From: Spartobacteria bacterium
GTDB lineage: Bacteria > Verrucomicrobiota > Verrucomicrobiae > Chthoniobacterales > UBA6821
NCBI GenBank assembly: GCA_003136515.1
Contig: PLEU01000080.1
Location: forward strand, 268-7,553
Direction: 5' to 3'
Length of the DNA stretch: 7,286 nucleotides
In this document: piece after piece, positions 1 through 5,602 of the stretch
How positions within the stretch are numbered: the stretch's first letter is position 1
How the letters are laid out: the number at the start of each line of letters is the position of its first letter
Translations under genes and position numbers: made by a program
The notes under the pieces: generated by a model
The model's input: only the letters and a program-made list of their open reading frames with translations
What the model was told of the DNA's origin: nothing
Database searches by the model: none

Positions 1-75
1 CAGCACCAGCATCACATCGACCATCGGCGTGACATTGATGTCATCGATGACTTTTCCTTCGGTGTCTGCTTGCAT
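1..75 (-). CDS. exbD: ExbD/TolR-family proton-channel subunit, N-terminal 25 codons only
   Basis: The first 25 codons of a gene that runs off the left edge, starting at an ATG (73-75). The visible protein is a short polar cytoplasmic N-terminus followed by the stretch INVTPMVDVMLVL. This is the hallmark ExbD/TolR junction (I-N-V-T-P-h-V-D-h-h-L-V-L), and its Asp (residue 20) is at the position of the essential proton-carrying Asp of ExbD/TolR at the start of the single transmembrane helix. In the family, ExbD associates with the ExbB pentamer and uses proton motive force to drive a periplasmic partner. The gene lies 30 bp after the ExbB-type gene, so the two are almost certainly co-transcribed. 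No Shine-Dalgarno sequence is visible in that gap. The periplasmic domain is outside the window, so its type cannot be judged. Confidence 0.85.
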   Translation of the reverse strand, partial: MQADTEGKVIDDINVTPMVDVMLVL

Positions 76-105
76 GGCGTATCAGATAAAGTGGAACGCG
101 GTTTT

Positions 106-1971
106 TTAATGACCGGACCGGGTGGCGTCCGAATGGTGCTCAGCCATTTTGGTAATGAACTCCTCGATGAAGAGATGCATGTCGGTGGTGATCTCCTTCA
201 CTTGCGTGCTCAGGTAATTGTAGCCAAAGAGCGCTGGAATCGCGACTATGAGACCGCAGACGGTGGCCAGCAAGGCAGCGGCAATGCCGGGGGCGATTGC
301 ATTGATGTCGACCTGACCGAGCATGGCGATTTCACCGAAAGTGATCATCACACCGATAATGGTGCCGAGCAGTCCGACATAAGGACCACCAGCGATGCAA
401 ATGGTGAGCAGCACCATGCTGCTGTTCAACTTCACGGTCTCACGGGTAGCCTGGCCATCAACGGCTGACTTGATCGCCTCGATGGCCCTCTGGCTCAGGC
501 CACCGCCGCTGCCTCCGCGCTTTCGGATCTCCTCACAGCCCAGATGATAGACGCGGTAGATAGGCGACTCATGGATGAAGCGGATATGGGCGGGGTCGGC
601 GCGCCCTCCTAGGGAGGCGATTTTATCCGGATCACTAGTGTCGAGTTCTGTGATATTGCCTGAAAGATGATGCCACTCATTGATGAACTCCTTGGAACCG
701 CGACTCAGACCCTTGATGTAGTTGTTTTTGGTGATCATGACGACCCAGCTTATGATGGACATGATGGCCAGGATCCCGATCACGACCCAAGCGTCGATGG
801 TTACAGACTTTATCAGGAATCCGAAAATGCCGAGATTGTCGAGTAAGCTGACTGCGGCTGGCTCCGCCTTGCCGGCCGCTAGCAGCTTTGCATTCTGCTC
901 CCCCTGCCCAAGTGCTGCCAGCTTGATGAAACCCGGAGTCCGGGCGACTTTGGAAACTTCCAACTCGTCAAGTTCGCCGTCGTACCCCGGCTTGCCGTCG
1001 CCATCGCCGCCGATGTAGGCGGGACCGTTGATGGAGGGAAGGCCCTCGGGCAGATTGGCCACTGCTACTCCGTCGAGGTAAAGAGTTGTCCGGGTGCCGT
1101 TGGAAATAACGGCCATATGCTTCCACGTTCCGGCTGCAATCGGTGTGACGGGAGTGGTTTTCTGAGTGCCGGTGGGCCCGGTGATCTCGACAAAGGGAAC
1201 TCCGCTATCCAAGCCTATGCGAAGTGAATTGGCACCATCCTGACGACTGTAGATGGCGGTGTCGGGTTTGAGTGATTTTGGCTTCACCCATGCCATCCAA
1301 GTATAGGGAGCCGCTTCCAGTATGGCTGCTGTGGGGGTGGGCTGGATGGTGATCGGTTTCTTGGGGTCGATCTTGACGCCGGTTCCTATCAGCGACCCCT
1401 CAATGGGGATCCCCGGTGTCTGGGCACTGTTGCCGTCTCCAGATGAATCACCCGGAGGCGTCCCGAGTTCGTTGAAGTGATAAACCGTCACCGTATCACC
1501 ATCGTAAGCGCTCTTCGGGAGATCGGTTTTGAGCCCTTCCGCCGGCTTTCTTTTCTCATCACGCGCGGAATAAAGATATATGTCGGTGGTGGCACCGGGC
1601 TTGAGATCCGGTATCTTAACCCAGACAAAGGCCTCGTTCATTACGGGATCGAATTTTTCGATCTGGGACGCTAGGAGGGTCTTGTCGTCGCCGGCGACGA
1701 ATCTCAGGTCACTTCCATCCTCCTTGGCTGAATCAAAATCAAAATTTCCGTCATGGAGACGCACTAGAATCGTTGCCGTCCCGATTTCATCAGAGATGGG
1801 AATCCCGTTATCCGTCGTATCGATGGTGAACTTGACCCGCTCCCTCCATGCGTTGCTCCACCAGGTCCGCGCATGCAGTGTACTGGGAAGCAGCAAGCCA
1901 AGTGAGAGTAGGGCCATGCCCGGAATCACCCGGAGATAACGAAAATTAGTCATTGATGAAGCTTTTTTCAT
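106..1971 (-). CDS. exbB: Chimeric MotA/TolQ/ExbB proton channel with N-terminal DUF2341 and LamG-like domains
   Basis: A 621-residue protein in four parts. Residues 1-34 look like a signal peptide (hydrophobic MALLSLGLLL, then STLHA|R). Residues about 37-140 match DUF2341, beginning with the typical WW-N-W-R run. Residues about 215-343 look like a LamG/concanavalin-type beta sandwich (WMAWVKP, WKHMAV, LYLDGV, and GELDELEVSKVAR near its end). From about 391 it is a MotA/TolQ/ExbB channel: TM1 391-412, a cytoplasmic stretch, TM2 with GPYVGLLGTIIGVM (519-545) and TM3 with APGIAAALLATVCGLIVAIPA (561-584). The channel threonines of TM2 and TM3 are present (about 537 and 570). E. coli ExbB has about 244 residues, so some 350 periplasmic residues are added. 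By family knowledge it forms the proton channel with ExbD, encoded 30 bp downstream; tpsB ends 52 bp upstream. The ATG at 1969-1971 was chosen because it gives a normal signal peptide. An ATG at 1951-1953 is equally possible, and a TTG at 2035-2037 would overlap tpsB by 14 bp. None has a clear Shine-Dalgarno sequence. What the lectin-like part binds is unknown. Confidence 0.87.
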   Translation of the reverse strand: MKKASSMTNFRYLRVIPGMALLSLGLLLPSTLHARTWWSNAWRERVKFTIDTTDNGIPISDEIGTATILVRLHDGNFDFDSAKEDGSDLRFVAGDDKTLLASQIEKFDPVMNEAFVWVKIPDLKPGATTDIYLYSARDEKRKPAEGLKTDLPKSAYDGDTVTVYHFNELGTPPGDSSGDGNSAQTPGIPIEGSLIGTGVKIDPKKPITIQPTPTAAILEAAPYTWMAWVKPKSLKPDTAIYSRQDGANSLRIGLDSGVPFVEITGPTGTQKTTPVTPIAAGTWKHMAVISNGTRTTLYLDGVAVANLPEGLPSINGPAYIGGDGDGKPGYDGELDELEVSKVARTPGFIKLAALGQGEQNAKLLAAGKAEPAAVSLLDNLGIFGFLIKSVTIDAWVVIGILAIMSIISWVVMITKNNYIKGLSRGSKEFINEWHHLSGNITELDTSDPDKIASLGGRADPAHIRFIHESPIYRVYHLGCEEIRKRGGSGGGLSQRAIEAIKSAVDGQATRETVKLNSSMVLLTICIAGGPYVGLLGTIIGVMITFGEIAMLGQVDINAIAPGIAAALLATVCGLIVAIPALFGYNYLSTQVKEITTDMHLFIEEFITKMAEHHSDATRSGH

Positions 1972-2023
1972 GGTTTGCTTATCGCTGGAAGGAAAGGTGC
2001 TGATTAATTGTGTCCGGTGGTTG

Positions 2024-3814
2024 CTAGAACTCTCCAAATAGGCGGAACGTCACAAGGACCGAGTCAGCCAGTACAGGAGCCTGGGTGATCAGCGGTACTC
2101 CCACATCAATGGAACCGTTTAGATACTTGAGCATTTTCAGGCGCGATCCGAATCCGTAGCACATGAGATTAAAGACGGAGGTCTGTCCCGGCAGTGCCTC
2201 GTTGATAGTAACGGTGCCTCCCTCAAAAAATCCGTAAACACGCCAGTCATCAATACTCAAGTGACCCGCAAGCATAGGGGGGGTTCGAAACTCCACACTA
2301 CCTAAGAGGGCATTGTCGCCGGCAACGGTGCCTTCAAGGTAACCCCGGACGGTGTCGAGTCCCCCAGCCGCAAACTGTTCACTGTAAACGAAAGGATTCG
2401 GAGAGATCTGCCACTGCGCCTTTCCGTAAATCTGGAATCCACCCGGAAGATCGTGTGTGTGAGAGAGGTCTCCAGTGAATACAATAAAGCCTCCGTCCGA
2501 ATCGTAGCGGAGATTTTCGAAATCCTGCTCGTTTCCATAGTTGCCCAAGCCTGGAACCGGGACGATCGCCCCGCGTATTCCAAACGAGATTCCAGCATCG
2601 AAGATGGTCGTAGACCCTTTTGGCGTCCAGATGGCATTGTAACTGATCCGGATCGGCCAGTAATTGAGCGGGTTGTCCGTTTGGTTAACAACCTCTCCCG
2701 CGACGGTGATGGGTACGATGGCCTGATCGAGGTGCTTGAAGTCGATGCCGGCACTCAGCGACTGGCTGAAGTCCTTTTCCGTCGGAAGCGCCGCTAGGAA
2801 GCGGAAAGCCGCCGTGTTTCCAGCACCATTAACCGCCGTGCCCCCCAAGGTGGAGACGTCGCTGTTCTGGACGGAATAGGAAAGATTCAGTCGAAGCCAG
2901 TCGAGATGAGGAAATCTGGCTGTGTAAAAGGCATTCCAGTTGAGCGCCTCGGAAGGATCCTGCGGGGCGATCTGGAAAGATCCTCCAATGGAGTGGCCAA
3001 GCTGCCATAGATTGTCATAACTAGAGGCCAGATCGATACGATAGGGAGCGGTGTATGGGCTGTAGCGGTTGTTGAATTCGGCACTTCCATGCCACGGGAG
3101 CGTGTCCTTCACATTAAGATCCACATCGATGGTGCCGGGCTCAAAACCCGCAGCAAGCGTTGGGGTGACTTGACGGTCGGGCCACTGGTTCAGCGCCATG
3201 ATCTCGGTGGATACCTGGTTGAAATTCGGCACCGAACCGGGGGCAAGGGAAGGGATCTGCTTTTTGATGGCATCCAAGGAGAAGAACCGTGAACCCTCCA
3301 CATTCAAGCGTCCGATCTTTCCTTCCACAACCTGAAGAAACACAATCCCCCTCTTACCGGTCTGTTGGGGAATCGTGACGGTGACCGTCTGGTACCCTTT
3401 GTCCTGAATGGTCTTCTCGAGGGCGGCACGGGCCTGCTCGACATCATCAGGTGTCCGTTCCGGTCCCATGAAGGGATAGACCGCCCTCTCAATCTCTTCT
3501 CTCGTAAGCTGATGCGAACCTAGCACCCGGAACTCCTTGATGTAGAATACCGGACCAGTTGCAGCATTGGTAGCAGTGTCAGCTGGAGAAGAGCTCACAG
3601 CAGGCACCGGAGGCGGTCCATCATCGCCGCTGGACTCCCCATTGACCCGAAGGTGTAAGGATATGAAGATCAGAAGGAAAGTGAGACTTCTAAGACTCAG
3701 GGCGCCGCGTGCAGGAAGCCGTTTGGCATCGGCTCGGGGCACATGAAGGGCAGGCCCATGCTTTATCAAGGCCTGGGACAGTTTTTTTAGATGTATGGGG
3801 TACTTTGATGCCAC
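2024..3814 (-). CDS. Two-partner secretion outer-membrane transporter (TpsB; ShlB/FhaC/HecB family)
   Basis: Numbered from the GTG at 3812-3814, the protein has 596 residues. A hydrophobic segment (LTFLLIFISLHL, 44-55) is the core of a signal peptide. A Pro/Ser/Ala-rich linker (about 60-86) follows, then a POTRA_2-type domain (88-165, FYIKEFRVLGSHQLTREEI to VVEGKIGRL). A second POTRA-like domain (166-237, with VEGSRFFS and the Asn-Gln-Trp-Pro-Asp-Arg stretch) precedes a beta-barrel (240-596). The barrel carries the lid-loop motif VRGY (489-492) in GGLDTVRGYLEG, a late GFGSRLK...D.GVPL strand, and a C-terminal Phe as in Omp85-superfamily barrels. The length fits FhaC/ShlB proteins (about 550-590). 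In this family the POTRAs bind a TpsA passenger and the barrel exports it. No TpsA is in the window. Of the two usable starts, GTG 3814 and GTG 3742, the longer frame is listed. However, a TATAAT box lies 2 bp before GTG 3814, and the shorter form gives a more normal signal peptide. The true start is therefore unsure; the family call is firm. Confidence 0.88.
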   Translation of the reverse strand: MASKYPIHLKKLSQALIKHGPALHVPRADAKRLPARGALSLRSLTFLLIFISLHLRVNGESSGDDGPPPVPAVSSSPADTATNAATGPVFYIKEFRVLGSHQLTREEIERAVYPFMGPERTPDDVEQARAALEKTIQDKGYQTVTVTIPQQTGKRGIVFLQVVEGKIGRLNVEGSRFFSLDAIKKQIPSLAPGSVPNFNQVSTEIMALNQWPDRQVTPTLAAGFEPGTIDVDLNVKDTLPWHGSAEFNNRYSPYTAPYRIDLASSYDNLWQLGHSIGGSFQIAPQDPSEALNWNAFYTARFPHLDWLRLNLSYSVQNSDVSTLGGTAVNGAGNTAAFRFLAALPTEKDFSQSLSAGIDFKHLDQAIVPITVAGEVVNQTDNPLNYWPIRISYNAIWTPKGSTTIFDAGISFGIRGAIVPVPGLGNYGNEQDFENLRYDSDGGFIVFTGDLSHTHDLPGGFQIYGKAQWQISPNPFVYSEQFAAGGLDTVRGYLEGTVAGDNALLGSVEFRTPPMLAGHLSIDDWRVYGFFEGGTVTINEALPGQTSVFNLMCYGFGSRLKMLKYLNGSIDVGVPLITQAPVLADSVLVTFRLFGEF

Positions 3815-3816
3815 GA

Positions 3817-3846
3817 ATTATAAACACTCGATCGCTCTCCAGCCAA
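3817..3846 (-). promoter_or_regulatory. Candidate sigma-70-type promoter for the tpsB-exbB-exbD operon
   Basis: Read on the minus strand, TTGGCT (3846-3841; four of six matches to TTGACA) is followed by an 18-bp spacer and a perfect TATAAT (3822-3817). Only two bases separate the -10 box from the GTG at 3814. Transcription from here would therefore begin about 5 nt inside the longest reading frame, which argues for a later translation start, the GTG at 3740-3742 being the best candidate. The location is right for an operon promoter, but a match of this quality can arise by chance in AT-rich DNA. Confidence 0.4.
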
Positions 3847-3894
3847 AAATAGTTCAGAACCTTAACAGGCAGCCTTCCGGGCAAGGTAATTCTT

Positions 3895-3917
3895 AATTGT
3901 CACAATTTCGTCACATT
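3895..3917. promoter_or_regulatory. Perfect 13-bp palindrome overlapping a Pho-box-like direct repeat
   Basis: AATTGTCACAATT (3895-3907) is a perfect palindrome centred on the C at 3901. Overlapping it on the plus strand are two heptamers one helical turn apart, TTGTCAC (3897-3903) and TCGTCAC (3908-3914), separated by AATT. PhoB sites are also two CTGTCAT-like heptamers separated by 4 AT-rich bases, and each copy here matches five of seven positions. The site lies 83-100 bp upstream of GTG 3814, a usual operator distance. Its Pho-box orientation is opposite to the downstream gene, which weakens the PhoB reading. A dimeric repressor or activator binding the palindrome is an equally good explanation. 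Confidence 0.3.
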
Positions 3918-3949
3918 CCCTGCCTGAAGTTACGTGAACGGATGTAAAT

Positions 3950-3965
3950 TATTTCGGCAGAAATA
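3950..3965. repeat. Inverted repeat, 6-bp arms with 4-bp centre
   Basis: TATTTC-GGCA-GAAATA, perfect arms in an AT-rich stretch upstream of tpsB. It is too weak and lacks the flanking T-run needed to be a clear terminator, so a protein-binding dyad is the more likely role if it has one. Short AT-rich dyads do occur by chance. Confidence 0.25.
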
Positions 3966-3989
3966 TTGCTTTTTCTCTTTACATTTAAA

Positions 3990-4008
3990 GACGATCTAAA
4001 AGATCGTC
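3990..4008 (-). terminator. Candidate terminator hairpin of gspF (perfect 8-bp dyad)
   Basis: The arms GACGATCT (3990-3997) and AGATCGTC (4001-4008) are perfectly complementary around a 3-base centre (AAA). On the minus strand the hairpin is followed by TTTAAATGTAAAG, a short and imperfect U-tract. It lies about 110 bp after the gspF stop and about 175 bp before tpsB, so it could end the gspF transcript and make tpsB independent. The half-sites are only 50% G+C and the U-tract is poor, so it may instead be an operator dyad. Confidence 0.35.
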
Positions 4009-4027
4009 AAACCAATTTTGTTATTAG

Positions 4028-4043
4028 TTCCAGATTTCTGGAA
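4028..4043. repeat. Inverted repeat, 6-bp arms with 4-bp centre
   Basis: TTCCAG-ATTT-CTGGAA, a perfect dyad 20 bp from the 8-bp dyad at 3990-4008. There is no T-run on either side. As the fourth dyad in this gene-free stretch it may be a regulator site or a second hairpin in the gspF 3' untranslated region. Confidence 0.25.
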
Positions 4044-4094
4044 TGTGGCCTCACTTGAAGTAAACCCACCCTATGCAATCCATACGTTTTTGCC

Positions 4095-4117
4095 AACACT
4101 AACCAGAGAAACACTAA
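4095..4117. repeat. Short direct repeat next to the gspF stop codon
   Basis: Two exact copies of AACACTAA (4095-4102 and 4110-4117), 15 bp apart start to start, immediately downstream of the gspF stop codon. No function is known; chance duplication is possible. Confidence 0.2.
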
Positions 4118-4118
4118 T

Positions 4119-5384
4119 TTAATGCACCTTTAGGGAATTCACGCTCGAGAGGATGCCCGATATCATCGAGTAGGCCACGACACCGACAAAGATTGCCACG
4201 ATGAAAATTACAGTGGGCTGAATGAGCGTGGTGAGATGCTCAATTCGGGAAGTCAGTTCACGGTCAAAACGTTTGGCCGCTCTCGCTAGGGCACCCGAGA
4301 GATCACCCGTTTGCTCACCGACTCCAAGTATGTCCAGAAGCACGGGTGGAAAAAAACCCGTGCGTTTCATTGCAGAGGCTATGGAACTTCCCTCGCGAAC
4401 TAGGGCCGTCACCTGAGCCAACAACCCTCTCAGATAGGTATTTCCGGTAGCCCCTAGCATAAGTTCCATGGCCGCCAGCATCGTAACCCCGTTTGAAACG
4501 AGCGTGGAAAGATTCTGCATGACCTCCGCATACAAACGCGCCTTGAGCACCGGACCGAACACCGGAATGCCGAGTTGAGAACGATGCCACCAGGCCTTGC
4601 CCGATGGAGCGGCGAGCAACAATCTGACTCCTGTCACCACCGCTCCTATAAATGCAAGAATAGCCCACCACCAGTGAGCGCAGAAGAGGCTGACATCGAT
4701 AAGTGCCTGGGTGATTGCGGGAAGTTTCTGTCCCGACTTGCTGAGGAGAACGGAAAGCTGAGGAACCAGAAAGGTAAGAAAGATAAACATCAACAGAATC
4801 GCCGAGGAGAAAACAATCGCGGGATAAACAAGTGCCGATTTTACTTTTCGGCTCAGCTCTCCCACCATCTCCAGATGAGCGCATTGCCTCTTGAGAATCT
4901 GCGGCAGCACACCGCCGGCCTCACCGGCTGCAACCAAGTTGCAGTAAAGCGGGTCGAATGACTTTCCGCAGTTGCGAAGTGCCTTGGAAAAGTCGATCCC
5001 TTCCCTCACCTGCTGGCGCAAATTGGCAGCCACAACCTTGACAGGAGATCGTTCCTGTCGCTGCTCGATCACCTTAAGAGCTCCCTCGAGCTGTAATCCG
5101 GCCTCCAAAAGTTCGGCCAGTTCCTCGGTAAAAAAAAGTAGCTGGGGCGTCGATAGCCGGGGGAGCGCACCTTGGGCAACTGTCCCTCCGGAATTTTCCC
5201 TCGGGGTCTTGGCGCGACCCCCCTTATTGCCAGCAACTCCAACCTCAGCCTCCGGAGTCACCTTCGCGGGCTGAAGCCCGCGCTCGCGTAGCTTCCGGTA
5301 AGCATCGGATCCGGAGAGGGCCTCAATCCTGCCTGTGTCGGTTCGGCCAACCGCATCAAGGGCTCGATAGGAAAAAAAAGGCAT
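4119..5384 (-). CDS. gspF: Type II secretion system inner-membrane platform protein GspF
   Basis: A 421-residue polytopic membrane protein, slightly longer than the usual GspF/PilC length of about 400. The N-terminus (MPFFSYRALDAVGRTDTG) is the standard GspF opening. A Gly/Lys/Arg-rich linker (about 46-76) follows. Two T2SSF repeats occupy about 80-205 and 283-405, each with a GE.(A/T)G.L signature: VAAGEAGGVL (151-160) and LGVGEQTGDL (353-362). Hydrophobic segments at about 186-209, 238-258 and 389-413 fit the family's three membrane helices. In the family GspF sits in the inner membrane, contacts the GspE ATPase and GspL, and helps drive pseudopilus assembly from GspG. No gspE or other gsp gene is adjacent here; gspG lies about 1.5 kb away on the other strand. 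The ATG at 5382-5384 is supported by the family N-terminus, but there is no Shine-Dalgarno sequence. A run of eight T immediately follows codon 2 on the coding strand. Confidence 0.93.
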   Translation of the reverse strand: MPFFSYRALDAVGRTDTGRIEALSGSDAYRKLRERGLQPAKVTPEAEVGVAGNKGGRAKTPRENSGGTVAQGALPRLSTPQLLFFTEELAELLEAGLQLEGALKVIEQRQERSPVKVVAANLRQQVREGIDFSKALRNCGKSFDPLYCNLVAAGEAGGVLPQILKRQCAHLEMVGELSRKVKSALVYPAIVFSSAILLMFIFLTFLVPQLSVLLSKSGQKLPAITQALIDVSLFCAHWWWAILAFIGAVVTGVRLLLAAPSGKAWWHRSQLGIPVFGPVLKARLYAEVMQNLSTLVSNGVTMLAAMELMLGATGNTYLRGLLAQVTALVREGSSIASAMKRTGFFPPVLLDILGVGEQTGDLSGALARAAKRFDRELTSRIEHLTTLIQPTVIFIVAIFVGVVAYSMISGILSSVNSLKVH

Positions 5385-5602
5385 AGAATATCGTTGATAG
5401 AAATGGTAGGCGAATCAGCTCCTAGGGTGGTACAAGTTTCAATGGAATCCTCGGAGAGGGGCTGGGCAAGGGGAATTTGCAACTCACTTGATATTTGGCC
5501 TTCTCTGGACGATCCCGTATAGCTAGAGAGAGAACCTCCGTGCGCACCCCCATTATAGAATCCAGCTGCTGTCAGGCAATTTATTGCGCCGTTAAGGGAG
5601 TA
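5385..5602. other. Divergent intergenic region between gspF and the secreted-protein gene
   Basis: 218 bp between divergently read genes, so it should hold both promoters. No -35/-10 pair stood out in either direction: TTGATA (5488-5493) and TATAGAAT (5554-5561) are present, but not at a usable spacing from each other. If translation of the plus-strand gene starts earlier than 5603 (GTG 5540 or TTG 5495), part of this stretch is coding. Confidence 0.4.
5594..5600 (+). promoter_or_regulatory. Possible ribosome binding site ahead of TTG 5603
   Basis: AAGGGAG is the best Shine-Dalgarno-like sequence seen ahead of a gene in this window. It is separated from the TTG by only 2 bases, shorter than the usual 5-9. 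It supports translation starting near here but does not settle the start. Confidence 0.3.

Larger units (their letters stand above)
3815..4118. other. AT-rich intergenic region with four dyads between gspF and tpsB
   Basis: 304 bp without a convincing gene, lying between the stop of gspF and the first possible start of tpsB (both minus strand). It is visibly richer in A+T than the flanking coding DNA. It holds four perfect inverted repeats (3895-3907, 3950-3965, 3990-4008, 4028-4043), a short direct repeat (4095-4117) and a candidate promoter for tpsB (3817-3846). A small open frame on the minus strand enters from the tpsB side (up to 3884), but nothing in its translation resembles a known protein. 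The region most likely holds the gspF transcript end and the regulatory sites of the tpsB-exbB-exbD operon. Confidence 0.6.

Noticed and set aside
70..468. 132-codon open frame on the plus strand
   Set aside because: It lies wholly opposite the strongly conserved ExbB channel domain, and its translation is low in hydrophobic residues and resembles nothing. It is an antisense shadow.
3690..3884. 64-codon minus-strand frame overlapping the 5' end of tpsB
   Set aside because: It begins with TTG and has no ribosome binding site, no domain and no signal peptide. A frameshift joining it to tpsB at the A-run (3782-3788) would put the tpsB signal peptide far inside the protein.
4315..4884. 189-codon open frame on the minus strand, overlapping gspF
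   Set aside because: It is in a different frame inside the membrane core of gspF, and its translation is Ser/Arg/Gly-rich without any domain. The gspF frame explains the DNA.
5372..5379. Run of eight T on the coding strand just after codon 2 of gspF (a second one lies at 5129-5136) as a programmed slippage site
   Set aside because: The frame is intact across both runs and matches GspF throughout, so neither a frameshift nor recoding is needed to explain it.
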